From Pluralibacter sp. (GTDB lineage Bacteria; Pseudomonadota; Gammaproteobacteria; Enterobacterales; Enterobacteriaceae), in NCBI RefSeq assembly GCF_019237635.1, contig NZ_JAFAGS010000072.1, positions 1 to 64,000 of the forward strand: a DNA stretch of 64,000 nucleotides, given 5' to 3'. The notes beneath the pieces were generated by a model. It worked only from the letters and a program-made list of their open reading frames with translations, had not been told where the DNA came from and made no database searches. Position numbers and translations under genes: made by a program. Below, in pieces: positions 7,334-15,626 of this stretch (its first letter is position 1; every line of letters begins with the position of its first letter).

Positions 7334-9469
7334 ATGACACCGCATGTGATGAAACGCGATGGCTGTAAAGTGCCGTTCACCTCAACGCGCATCCAGGAAG
7401 CTATCCTGAGAGCCGCGAACGCAGCGGGAGTCGATGACGCAGACTATTGCGCCACCGTCGCAGAAGTCGTTAGCCAACAAATGCAGAGCCGCGAGCAGGT
7501 CGACATCAACGAAATTCAGACCGCCGTCGAAAACCAGCTGATGTCCGGGCCGTACAAGCAGCTGGCCCGCGCCTACATTGAATATCGCCACGACCGCGAT
7601 GTTCAGCGTGAAAAGCGCGGCCGTCTGAATCAGGAGATTCGCGGCCTGGTGGAGCAGACCAACTCCGCGCTGCTCAACGAAAACGCCAATAAAGACAGTA
7701 AAGTGATCCCGACCCAGCGCGACCTGCTGGCCGGTATCGTCGCCAAACACTACGCCCGTCAGCACCTGCTGCCGTACGACGTGGTGCAGGCCCACGAGCG
7801 CGGGGAGATTCACTACCACGACCTCGACTACTCCCCATTCTTTCCGATGTTCAACTGCATGCTGATTGACCTTAAGGGCATGCTGACCCAGGGCTTCAAG
7901 ATGGGTAACGCGGAGATTGAGCCGCCGAAATCCATCTCTACCGCCACCGCCGTCACCGCGCAGATCATCGCCCAGGTGGCCAGCCACATTTATGGCGGCA
8001 CCACCATTAACCGTATCGATGAAGTGCTGGCGCCGTTTGTGACCGCAAGCTTCGAAAAACACCGCAAAGTGGCCGACGAATGGCACATTCCGGATGCCGA
8101 AGGCTATGCCCACTCGCGTACGGAAAAAGAGTGCTACGACGCCTTCCAGTCGCTGGAGTATGAGGTCAACACCCTGCATACCGCCAACGGCCAGACGCCG
8201 TTCGTCACCTTCGGTTTCGGTCTCGGCACCAGCTGGCAGTCGCGGCTGATCCAGCAGTCGATTCTGCGCAACCGCATCGCCGGGCTTGGCAAGAACCGCA
8301 AAACGGCGGTCTTCCCGAAGCTGGTGTTCGCGATTCGCGACGGCCTGAACCACAAGGTCGGCGACCCGAACTACGACATCAAACAGCTGGCGCTGGAGTG
8401 CGCAAGCAAGCGCATGTATCCGGATATTCTCAACTACGATCAGGTGGTTAAGGTTACCGGCTCGTTTAAAACGCCGATGGGCTGCCGCAGCTTCCTCGGC
8501 GTGTATGAAGAGAACGGCGAGCAGATCCACGACGGGCGCAACAACCTCGGCGTGATTAGCCTCAACCTGCCGCGCATTGCGCTGGAGGCGCACGGCGACG
8601 AAGCGGCTTTCTGGAAGCTGCTGGACGAGCGTCTGCAGCTTGCCCGCAAGGCGTTGATGACGCGTATCGCCCGTCTGGAAGGGGTGAAAGCCCGCGTGGC
8701 GCCGATCCTGTATATGGAAGGCGCCTGCGGCGTGCGGCTGAAAGCCGATGACGACGTGTCTGACATCTTCAAAAACGGCCGCGCGTCGATTTCGCTGGGC
8801 TATATCGGCATTCACGAAACCATCAATGCGCTGTTTAGCAACCAGCACGTCTACGACGACGCCGCGCTGCGTGAGAAAGGCGTGGCTATCGTTCAGCGCC
8901 TGCGCGATGCGGTTGACGAGTGGAAAGCGGAAACTGGCTACGGCTTTAGCCTCTACAGTACGCCGAGCGAAAACCTCTGCGACCGCTTCTGCCGTCTCGA
9001 TACTGCGCAGTTCGGCCTGGTGGACGGCGTGACGGATAAGGGCTACTACACCAACAGCTTCCACCTCGATGTGGAGAAGAAGGTGAACCCGTACGATAAA
9101 ATCGACTTTGAAGCAGCTTATCCGCCCATTGCCAGCGGCGGGTTCATTTGCTACGGCGAATACCCGAACATTCAGCACAACCTGAAAGCGCTGGAAGACG
9201 TCTGGGATTACAGCTACCAGCACGTACCGTACTACGGCACCAATACGCCTATCGACGAGTGCTATGAGTGCGGGTTTACCGGCGAATTCGAGTGCACCAG
9301 CAAAGGCTTCACCTGCCCGAAATGCGGCAACCACGACGCCTCCCGCGTGTCTGTGACCCGTCGCGTGTGCGGGTATCTGGGCAGCCCGGATGCGCGTCCG
9401 TTTAACGCCGGCAAGCAGGAAGAAGTGAAACGCCGCGTGAAGCATTTAGGGAACGGGCAGATCGGTTAA
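7334..9469 (+). CDS. nrdD: Anaerobic (class III) ribonucleoside-triphosphate reductase
   Basis: This 711-residue glycyl-radical enzyme reduces ribonucleoside triphosphates to deoxy forms without oxygen, using formate as reductant. An ATP-cone begins the protein (MTPHVMKRDG through the first ~90 residues). The catalytic barrel follows. Near the C-terminus are two Cys pairs, CYECG and CPKCG, that bind zinc, and then RRVCGYLGSPDARPFN, in which Gly680 is the radical site. The sequence is almost identical to E. coli NrdD (712 residues). ATG 7334 is chosen over GTG 7328 because it matches the family start and lies behind TGGAGTG. The activase gene nrdG follows 76 bases downstream. FNR and NrdR sites lie upstream. 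Confidence 0.98.
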   Translation: MTPHVMKRDGCKVPFTSTRIQEAILRAANAAGVDDADYCATVAEVVSQQMQSREQVDINEIQTAVENQLMSGPYKQLARAYIEYRHDRDVQREKRGRLNQEIRGLVEQTNSALLNENANKDSKVIPTQRDLLAGIVAKHYARQHLLPYDVVQAHERGEIHYHDLDYSPFFPMFNCMLIDLKGMLTQGFKMGNAEIEPPKSISTATAVTAQIIAQVASHIYGGTTINRIDEVLAPFVTASFEKHRKVADEWHIPDAEGYAHSRTEKECYDAFQSLEYEVNTLHTANGQTPFVTFGFGLGTSWQSRLIQQSILRNRIAGLGKNRKTAVFPKLVFAIRDGLNHKVGDPNYDIKQLALECASKRMYPDILNYDQVVKVTGSFKTPMGCRSFLGVYEENGEQIHDGRNNLGVISLNLPRIALEAHGDEAAFWKLLDERLQLARKALMTRIARLEGVKARVAPILYMEGACGVRLKADDDVSDIFKNGRASISLGYIGIHETINALFSNQHVYDDAALREKGVAIVQRLRDAVDEWKAETGYGFSLYSTPSENLCDRFCRLDTAQFGLVDGVTDKGYYTNSFHLDVEKKVNPYDKIDFEAAYPPIASGGFICYGEYPNIQHNLKALEDVWDYSYQHVPYYGTNTPIDECYECGFTGEFECTSKGFTCPKCGNHDASRVSVTRRVCGYLGSPDARPFNAGKQEEVKRRVKHLGNGQIG

Positions 9470-9486
9470 TCCTCTGTCGCTTTCAT

Positions 9487-9512
9487 GCCCGGTGACGCTA
9501 CGCTTACCGGGC
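9487..9512. repeat. REP-like palindrome between nrdD and nrdG
   Basis: GCCCGGT (9487-9493) pairs with ACCGGGC (9506-9512), followed by CTACAAA, the form of enterobacterial REP (PU) elements. Placed between two genes of one operon, such an element commonly protects upstream mRNA or lowers downstream expression. The same GCCCGGT...ACCGGGC core recurs at 20256-20279. Confidence 0.7.
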
Positions 9513-9545
9513 CTACAAACCGTCCACCCGGCATGGTTATACGCT

Positions 9546-10010
9546 ATGAACTACCACCAGTACTACCCGGTTGATATTGTTAATGGTCCCGGCACGCGCT
9601 GCACCCTGTTTGTTTCCGGGTGCGTGCACGAATGCCCCGGCTGCTACAACAAGAGCACCTGGCGGCTGAACTCCGGGATGCCGTTTACCCGGGAGATGGA
9701 AGAGCGCATCATCGCTGACCTGAACGATACCCGCATTAAACGCCAGGGGATTTCGCTGTCCGGCGGCGACCCGCTGCATCCGCAGAACGTTGCGGATATT
9801 CTGCGTCTGGTGCAGCGCGTGCGCGCGGAGTGCCCGGGGAAAGATATCTGGGTGTGGACCGGCTATAAGCTCGATGAACTCAACGACGCGCAAATGGTGG
9901 TCGTCGACCTGATCAATGTGCTGGTCGACGGTAAATTCGTGCAGGATCTCAAGGACCCGGCGCTCATCTGGCGCGGCAGCAGCAACCAGGTCGTGCATCA
10001 CTTGCGCTGA
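9546..10010 (+). CDS. nrdG: Anaerobic ribonucleotide reductase activating protein (radical SAM)
   Basis: This 154-residue radical-SAM enzyme installs the glycyl radical on NrdD. The CxxxCxxC cluster motif is GCVHECPGCYN, with Cys26, Cys30 and Cys33 binding the 4Fe-4S cluster, and SLSGGDPLHP is the SAM-binding GGE-type motif. Length and sequence match E. coli NrdG. The start is set at 9546 (MNYHQYYPVD) by homology; the upstream in-frame start at 9492 would run through the REP element. No strong ribosome site stands before it. It is cotranscribed with nrdD. The gene ends one base before the convergent regulator gene of the next cluster. Confidence 0.97.
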   Translation: MNYHQYYPVDIVNGPGTRCTLFVSGCVHECPGCYNKSTWRLNSGMPFTREMEERIIADLNDTRIKRQGISLSGGDPLHPQNVADILRLVQRVRAECPGKDIWVWTGYKLDELNDAQMVVVDLINVLVDGKFVQDLKDPALIWRGSSNQVVHHLR

Positions 10011-10011
10011 G

Positions 10012-11922
10012 TCAGAAGCGGCTCACGCACTCCATCGCCACCGTTTTAAACTCGGTAAAATCGCCGCAGGTACACAGCCGCGCCATTGCGCGCTCACGCA
10101 GGAAGGTGACGAAAATATCGTAGATGGCCATCGCCTCTTCATATTCGCTTTTGCTGATCGCCAGCAGGAAAATGACGTGGGCGGTTTCATCCCCCCAGGC
10201 GATACCCTGCGGGGCCAGCACGGTATAGACCACCGTTTTCTTTGCCAGCAGTCCCAGGGCGTGAGGCAGCGCGATGCCGTCACCCAGCATAGTGCTGACG
10301 ATGGCTTCACGCTCGACCACTGAATCAACAAAATCGCCGTCGACAAACCCCTCTTCGCGCAGCTGCTGACACAGCTCGCGGAACAGCGTTTGCTGGTCGA
10401 GCGGCGTGTTGATAATGCGAAAATGGCGGGCGTCGAAATACTTTTCCAGCATCCACGGACGGGTTCTGTCGACCAGCACCAGTTTGCCTATCTGCTCAAG
10501 CTGATAGTCCGTGGGAAACGGCGACACCACCACCACCGGTTTGTCTTTTTCCGCCGCCCGCGCCGTGGAAACGACAAAATCTTCACTGATGGTCTCGCGC
10601 TGCTCATAGTCGCGCAGCGAAATAGTACCCGCCATCTCCAGCTGCGGGTACTTGCGCTGCAGCACGGCTTCAATCATCCGCGCCATGGCGTTACCGGCAT
10701 CGCACACCAGCAGCACCCGCGGCTGGCGCTGGTAGCCGATGTTGTAGTGACGCTCCAGCCCGACGCCGATGTGCAGCACCAGAAAACCTATCTCGTTTTC
10801 GCTGATGGTCCACGGGGTGTATTTGCTCCAGCCGGAGACCGCCGCGAGGGTCATATCCCAGGCCATCGGGTAGTGCTGCTTGATGTTATCGAGCAGCGGG
10901 TTGGGGAGCATAATCTGGTAGCGCACCCGGGTTATCATGGTTTTGATATGCGTCAGCAGGTCGGCATGCAGCTGCGCATCGCTTAGCAGGTTGTAGTTAT
11001 AGTGGCTGTTGATGTACTGCAGAATGTAGTTCACCAGCGCTTCGTCATCATCGGCGTTGATCTGGCTTGGCGCAATATCCCGCACCTGACGAGCAGCAAT
11101 ATGCACCCGCAACCAGTTCTCTTCCGACGCGGCCAGGGTTTTCCCGGCCAGATGCTGGATAACGCCGGCAATCTCCCGCGCCGCCTGCAGCACGTGCTCA
11201 TCGACATCATCAGCGGTAAATTCCGGCAGCGGATAACCCTCGCTGATACGCCGCACCGCCACCGCGCAGTAGAGCCGGACGAACAGCTCGCCTTCATCGG
11301 TCAGGCGGATATGACAGCGGCTGAAAGCCTCCTGTAACGCATGCTCCAGTTGCTCCGGCACTCCTGCGTTGAGCGCCTCCTGCATCAGTCGCGGGTGCTG
11401 GTTGTCCTGCTGCGCCAGCTGCCAGAGCAGGTCCGTCAGACAGGCGCGAATCGACATTTCGCTGCCGAACAGTTTCACGCCGTGGCGCGGGCGCGTTTCC
11501 AGCGTCAGCTGATAGCGCGCCAGCCATTCGCGCACTTCGGCCATGTCGCCCTGCAGCGTCGCGCGGCTGACGAACCACTCGTCGGCGAGATCTTCAAGCT
11601 TGAGGGAAAACGCGGAGGTGAGAAAGCGCACCATCAGGTACTGTACCCGCTCGCTGGCGGTACGCGGCACCCGCAGCGCGCGCGGGCGCGAATCCTGCAA
11701 CGACTGATAGCGCGCCGGGTCGTTGATGTGGAGCTGATAGCCGTTGCCACGGCTGAGAACAAACTGCGCGCCGTGCTGCGCCAGCAGGGCATTGAGCGCC
11801 GTAATATCGGCCCGAACGGTACGCGTGGAAACGGAAAGCCGCTGCGCCAGTTCATCCTGCGGCAGGGTTTCGTTTTGCAACATTTCAAACAATTGCGCCA
11901 GGCGTTGATTCGGGAATCGCAC
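10012..11922 (-). CDS. PRD-containing PTS-controlled transcriptional regulator (BglG/MtlR class)
   Basis: This is a 636-residue activator or antiterminator with an HTH_11 domain at the N-terminus (ELAQRLSVSTRTVRADI), an Mga-like second helix-turn-helix, two PRD domains, an EIIB-like domain with CDAGN (Cys407) and a C-terminal EIIA-like domain with GIALPHALG (His554). Such proteins read PTS phosphorylation state. The frame opens at GTG 11982, overlapping the aldolase stop, but GTG 11922 is preferred because AGAGAGGAAAAC stands right before it and the HTH then begins at the N-terminus, as usual. A perfect hairpin (11946-11963) lies in the resulting gap. It is the last gene of the nine-gene operon it presumably controls. 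No PTS transporter is linked, so the phosphate signal must come from general PTS proteins or another permease. Confidence 0.85.
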   Translation of the reverse strand: MRFPNQRLAQLFEMLQNETLPQDELAQRLSVSTRTVRADITALNALLAQHGAQFVLSRGNGYQLHINDPARYQSLQDSRPRALRVPRTASERVQYLMVRFLTSAFSLKLEDLADEWFVSRATLQGDMAEVREWLARYQLTLETRPRHGVKLFGSEMSIRACLTDLLWQLAQQDNQHPRLMQEALNAGVPEQLEHALQEAFSRCHIRLTDEGELFVRLYCAVAVRRISEGYPLPEFTADDVDEHVLQAAREIAGVIQHLAGKTLAASEENWLRVHIAARQVRDIAPSQINADDDEALVNYILQYINSHYNYNLLSDAQLHADLLTHIKTMITRVRYQIMLPNPLLDNIKQHYPMAWDMTLAAVSGWSKYTPWTISENEIGFLVLHIGVGLERHYNIGYQRQPRVLLVCDAGNAMARMIEAVLQRKYPQLEMAGTISLRDYEQRETISEDFVVSTARAAEKDKPVVVVSPFPTDYQLEQIGKLVLVDRTRPWMLEKYFDARHFRIINTPLDQQTLFRELCQQLREEGFVDGDFVDSVVEREAIVSTMLGDGIALPHALGLLAKKTVVYTVLAPQGIAWGDETAHVIFLLAISKSEYEEAMAIYDIFVTFLRERAMARLCTCGDFTEFKTVAMECVSRF

Positions 11923-11945
11923 TGCAGTTTTCCTCTCTTTCAGCA

Positions 11946-11963
11946 CGGGCGCCTGCGCGCCCG
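11946..11963 (-). other. Perfect intergenic hairpin before the regulator gene
   Basis: On the minus strand this reads CGGGCGC-GCAG-GCGCCCG, a perfect 7-bp GC stem with a tetraloop. It stands between the aldolase stop and the ribosome site of the regulator gene. There is no T-run after it, so it is more likely an mRNA processing or expression-tuning stem than a full terminator. An antitermination role is possible, given the regulator class, but unproven. Confidence 0.5.
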
Positions 11964-11978
11964 TCGTACAGCTTGAAA

Positions 11979-12719
11979 TCACTCAACCAGCGCTTTGGTC
12001 ATCGCCAGCAGTTGACGAACGTCCTCAGGGCGCGTATCACCGCTGTCGTTATCAATAATCGAGCTGTAGATATGCGGAATGATCTTGCTAACGCCCGCAT
12101 CGAGGGCGATTTTCAGGATCTCGCCATAGTTTTCCAGATCGATCCCGCCGGTCGGCTCCAGCCAGAAATCGTGACGGGCGCAGGCCTCAGCCACGGCCTT
12201 GTACTCGTCACGGCTTTTCAGGCCGCCCATCGGGAAATATTTCACCGAGCTGCATCCCATGTCTTTCAACAGCGCGATCGCCGTATCAACAGGGACAATG
12301 CCGTCCTGCGCTTTGCTGCTCAGCGGACCCGTGGAGATTTTCACCATGCCAGGCGTCCCGGTCGGCGACACCAGACCGTTGACCACCGTGTCGTTTTGAC
12401 CGAGCAGCGCGCGGCTGGTCGCTACGCCGGTGAACACCTGGTTCACGTGCTGCGGCTGCACCTCGCGGGCGATTTCGCTCACCATCTGCGACTGGTTCGG
12501 GTCCCCTGCGCCAAGGCCCACCGACAGCGCGTTGTCGATAAGCGCCGCGTACTCGCGCATGTCGGCAACCGCGGTGGCAACGTCCGGGTAGTTTTTCGAC
12601 AATACGCCAACCAGCACGTGGCCTTCGGCGGCTTCATAAATGGCGCTCGCATTGACTTTAGACCCCGCCAGCACGTTCAGGCAAACACGGTCACGGTAAA
12701 AATTCGGGGTCAGCTTCAT
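11979..12719 (-). CDS. 2-dehydro-3-deoxy-phosphogluconate (KDGP) aldolase, DgaF family
   Basis: This 246-residue protein belongs to the DgaF-type KDGP aldolase family, known in Salmonella to split 2-keto-3-deoxygluconate 6-phosphate into pyruvate and glyceraldehyde 3-phosphate at the end of D-glucosaminate breakdown. Visible landmarks are ISTGPLSSK near 130, VKYFPMGGLK (the likely Schiff-base Lys region) near 160 and LEPTGGIDLENY near 185, all in a TIM-barrel order. Its start overlaps the stop of the DgaE-like gene by 4 bases. In this operon it would consume the 2-keto-3-deoxy product of the upstream ammonia lyase. Whether its substrate here is phosphorylated is open, since no kinase or PTS permease is encoded in the cluster. 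Confidence 0.85.
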   Translation of the reverse strand: MKLTPNFYRDRVCLNVLAGSKVNASAIYEAAEGHVLVGVLSKNYPDVATAVADMREYAALIDNALSVGLGAGDPNQSQMVSEIAREVQPQHVNQVFTGVATSRALLGQNDTVVNGLVSPTGTPGMVKISTGPLSSKAQDGIVPVDTAIALLKDMGCSSVKYFPMGGLKSRDEYKAVAEACARHDFWLEPTGGIDLENYGEILKIALDAGVSKIIPHIYSSIIDNDSGDTRPEDVRQLLAMTKALVE

Positions 12720-13834
12720 GCGTTTTTCTCCTTGTTCAGCACATCCGCAATTCGACGCGCCACAATCTCCAGCTGCTGCGCGTTTACGCTGCGCACATCG
12801 GCTTCAATAATGCCTTCGTTGGCCTTGTAGCCGCGGAAGTAAATAGCGTATTCGCCCTGCTTGAGCGCGTTGACCAGCTCGCTCGTGGCGATACCGGTGA
12901 CGGCCTCATTAAATTTGATTTCGGTGCGGGCGATATCGCGCCCGGCGCTGTCCCAGACCACGCGAGCCGAGACGCCGTCAATGGCGTTCAGCGCGGCGAT
13001 AAACGGCGTCATTTTTTCCACCATTTGCGCGCCGCTCTCTTTTTCCGCCGTCAGGTAATGTTCGATGGCGCAGGTCAGGCCAAGGATGCCTTCTTTACCC
13101 ACTTTCATCGCGCGGCCGATACCCGCCGTCTGGCGTTTTACCCACTCGACGTACTGGGTTTTACCCACCACCAGACCGCTGGTCGGCCCTTCAATGGCCT
13201 TCGCGCCGCTGTAGATAACCAGATCCGCGCCGGAGCGGTAGTAGCACTGCAGATCCTCTTCCGCCGCCGCATCGACGATCAACGGAACATTGTGCTTGCG
13301 CGCTACCACCACCGCCTGCTCGACGCTGAGCATGCTCTTTTGCACGCAGTGGTGCGATTTAATGTACAGGATGGCGGCTGTACGCGGAGAAATAGCCGCC
13401 GCCAGCTGATCGGCGGAGCACTCGTTGGCATAACCCGCTTCCACGACCTTACCGCCGCCCAGCGCCACCATGGTGCCAACCGGGGCGCCGAAGTTAACGT
13501 TGTGGCCGCGCGGCAGCACGATTTCATTGTTTTCAATCACGGTGCTGTGCAGGTTTTCCAGCAGCCAGTCACTGTCTTTCACCAGCACGGCGGCGACGGA
13601 CTGGGCAATCCCGGCACTGGCGCAAGAGACCACGGTCGCGCCTTCGACGTCCAGCAGATTCGCGATGTACTCCCCGGTCTTGTTGACCAGATCTTTCATT
13701 TCGAAGTAGTGATTCATACCGGTCATCACCACCTCAAGCACTTCAGGACGCGGCGTCGAAACGCCCAGCGCCGTCATACGGCCGGAGGTATTAATGACTT
13801 GTTTTAACTGATACTTCTCATAAATTGAAGGCAT
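12716..13834 (-). CDS. PLP-dependent ammonia lyase, DgaE family (SelA-like fold)
   Basis: This 372-residue fold-type I PLP enzyme resembles DgaE, the D-glucosaminate-6-phosphate ammonia lyase, and more distantly SelA and cystathionine-type enzymes. The PLP Lys is Lys212 in YSGAKAIEGP, DAAAEEDL before it supplies the PLP-ring Asp, and SCASAGIAQ near 70 forms the phosphate-binding turn. It should remove ammonia from a 2-amino-2-deoxy-aldonate, giving the 2-keto-3-deoxy acid used by the aldolase next door. The gene overlaps the upstream deacetylase by 17 bases and the aldolase by 4, so the three are tightly coupled. The substrate is inferred from the family. Confidence 0.85.
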   Translation of the reverse strand: MPSIYEKYQLKQVINTSGRMTALGVSTPRPEVLEVVMTGMNHYFEMKDLVNKTGEYIANLLDVEGATVVSCASAGIAQSVAAVLVKDSDWLLENLHSTVIENNEIVLPRGHNVNFGAPVGTMVALGGGKVVEAGYANECSADQLAAAISPRTAAILYIKSHHCVQKSMLSVEQAVVVARKHNVPLIVDAAAEEDLQCYYRSGADLVIYSGAKAIEGPTSGLVVGKTQYVEWVKRQTAGIGRAMKVGKEGILGLTCAIEHYLTAEKESGAQMVEKMTPFIAALNAIDGVSARVVWDSAGRDIARTEIKFNEAVTGIATSELVNALKQGEYAIYFRGYKANEGIIEADVRSVNAQQLEIVARRIADVLNKEKNA

Positions 13835-14951
13835 TTTCTGCGCTCCCCTGTTCGGTCATATACCCTTTGCCTGCGCGGATCGCGGCCAGAGGCACCAGAT
13901 CCTGGTCCGCCTGCAGGGTGTCGTTTTCAGCATCCACCAGCGTAATCGGCTGGCGTTTTACGGTGAAGATGGTGAGGTCGGCGTCATAGCCCGGCGCCAG
14001 ATGCCCCTTGTTTTTCAGGCGTACCGCCTCGGCGGCGTTCATGGTGACGCAGGCGATAACCTGCGGCAGCGACATGCCGATGGCGAGGAATTTCGCCATC
14101 ACCCTTGAGAGCGAATGTACCGGCCCACTGATGCGGTTGCGGCAGTAAATATCAGAGCTGATGGTGTGCGGCAAAATGCCCATCGCAATGGCTTTTTTCG
14201 CCACCTCAAAGCTCAGGCTCGCCGTCCCGTGACCAACATCAAGCTTCACGCCGCGCCTGAGCGCGCCGGACACCGACGCGCGCAGCTCGCCTGCAGGCGT
14301 CAGGATACGGTTCGGCTTACCGTTATAGCAGTGGGTGATGATGTCGCCGGAGGTCAGCAACTCAGCAATCTCATCCAGGTTCGGCGGATTGTTGCCGATA
14401 TGCACCATCAGCGGCAGATCTCCGTTGGCTTTCTGAATCGCCTTGGCGCGCTCAAGCGGCGTAATGCCGTTCTCGCCCACCACGCTGCTGCTCATCCGCG
14501 CCTTCAGGCCGACGATAAAATCAGGGTAGCGCTTGATAGCTGCCGTCGCGGCGTCGGCATCAATGTTCGCCATGTTCGCCAGCTCGTTTTGCGCAATCAG
14601 CCCGACCTTAGAGATATTGAGCAGCGCATAAACGTCGGTGGCCGCCTGACGGGTCAGCGCGTAGAAGGTATCCACATCATCCGCACCGGTGCTGCCCGCA
14701 TCGATAACCGTCGTTACGCCGGTGGCAACGCCCACGCTGTCCGGCTCATCGTGATAAATCGGCGATTGCGGGTAGCAGTGCACGTGAAGATCGATCCACC
14801 CGGCGCTGACGTACTGCTCGCCGTTGAGGTCGACGACTTTCGCCGCCGCCCCGTCGATATCGCCCATTGCTGCAATTTTGCCGCCCAGGATGGCGATATC
14901 CGTTACCGTATCATCAACCAGACGCGCCCGTTTCAGCACTAAATCAAACAT
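13818..14951 (-). CDS. Amidohydrolase/deacetylase-family metallohydrolase
   Basis: This 377-residue cytoplasmic enzyme of the dihydroorotase/amidohydrolase superfamily has all the metal-site markers: DLHVHC (His56 and His58), GLKARMS with a probable carboxylated Lys, LMVHIGNN, ITHCYNG and SSDIYC with the catalytic Asp. Its nearest named relatives, as I recall, are the EF_0837-type deacetylases. In this operon it would remove an acyl group, or open a lactam or lactone, from an N-acylated amino-sugar acid before the ammonia lyase. ATG 14951 is chosen over the adjacent GTG 14954 because AAGGAG lies six bases before it. The 17-base overlap with the lyase gene supports a linked reaction. The exact substrate is unknown. 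Confidence 0.82.
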   Translation of the reverse strand: MFDLVLKRARLVDDTVTDIAILGGKIAAMGDIDGAAAKVVDLNGEQYVSAGWIDLHVHCYPQSPIYHDEPDSVGVATGVTTVIDAGSTGADDVDTFYALTRQAATDVYALLNISKVGLIAQNELANMANIDADAATAAIKRYPDFIVGLKARMSSSVVGENGITPLERAKAIQKANGDLPLMVHIGNNPPNLDEIAELLTSGDIITHCYNGKPNRILTPAGELRASVSGALRRGVKLDVGHGTASLSFEVAKKAIAMGILPHTISSDIYCRNRISGPVHSLSRVMAKFLAIGMSLPQVIACVTMNAAEAVRLKNKGHLAPGYDADLTIFTVKRQPITLVDAENDTLQADQDLVPLAAIRAGKGYMTEQGSAENAFNL

Positions 14952-14970
14952 CACTTACTCCTTGCAGATC

Positions 14971-15615
14971 TTAGCTGATCGCCACCGGGAAGATGGAACC
15001 GAGGATCATCGCGCCGAGAATAGCGCCGCCGGTGATCGGTTTCTGCCAGATATAGAACAACAGCGCGCCAGCCAGAGAACCGATGCCGATAGGGATCGAC
15101 GCGGTCATTGCGCTGAGGATAATGAGCGGCCCCAGGAAGCGGCCGGAGGCGTTACCCGCGCCCATCATGACGTCCGCACCGTAGGTGGAGTCACTCTGGT
15201 TAATGGTGAACTTACGCGCCAGGATGATGATGTAACCAATCGCCAGGCCGATCGCCAGGCCAGTGACCAGAGACGCGCCGAAGTTCGCCACCGGGAAGAC
15301 GATCCCAGCACCCAGCAGCAGCGCCGGAACGCCGAGACCGACACCGGTCTGGATAGCGCCGCCGATATCAAGGATCCCGACCAGCGAACCTTCGATGATA
15401 CGGGCGAAGAGGAAGCTGGCGCCGAACGCCGCGACCGCGCCGTAAGCGCCCGTGTCGATACCGGCCTTGAGCATCGCCACGAAGGCGACTTCGTTAAACG
15501 CGCCGATACCGTAGAGGTAGTACATGTGCGTCCCGGCGAACACGCCGGAGGAGAGCAGACCGACAAAAATCGGGAACGACCAGTCGGCGTACCAAAAACC
15601 TTTATTCTGTTCCAT
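14971..15615 (-). CDS. DUF4310-family membrane protein, putative transporter subunit
   Basis: This 214-residue protein is almost wholly hydrophobic, with about six membrane segments and many Gly-Ala motifs (GAYGAVAAFGASF, LGVPALLLGAGIV). It belongs to the DUF4310 family, always seen with DUF4311, DUF4312 and the SFCGS protein. No ATPase, PTS phosphorylation site or known transporter signature is visible. It starts 11 bases after the DUF4311 gene and ends 19 bases before the deacetylase gene. The shared neighbourhood suggests that DUF4310 and DUF4311 together make the membrane part of a transporter for the substrate of the catabolic genes. That is inference from context. Confidence 0.8.
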   Translation of the reverse strand: MEQNKGFWYADWSFPIFVGLLSSGVFAGTHMYYLYGIGAFNEVAFVAMLKAGIDTGAYGAVAAFGASFLFARIIEGSLVGILDIGGAIQTGVGLGVPALLLGAGIVFPVANFGASLVTGLAIGLAIGYIIILARKFTINQSDSTYGADVMMGAGNASGRFLGPLIILSAMTASIPIGIGSLAGALLFYIWQKPITGGAILGAMILGSIFPVAIS

Positions 15616-15626
15616 GCGTTATCCCC

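Noticed and set aside
7382-9445. Long minus-strand open frame (687 codons) opposite nrdD
   Set aside because: It is the mirror of a highly conserved GC-rich coding gene; it has a composition rich in Arg, Val and His, no ribosome site and no recognisable domain.
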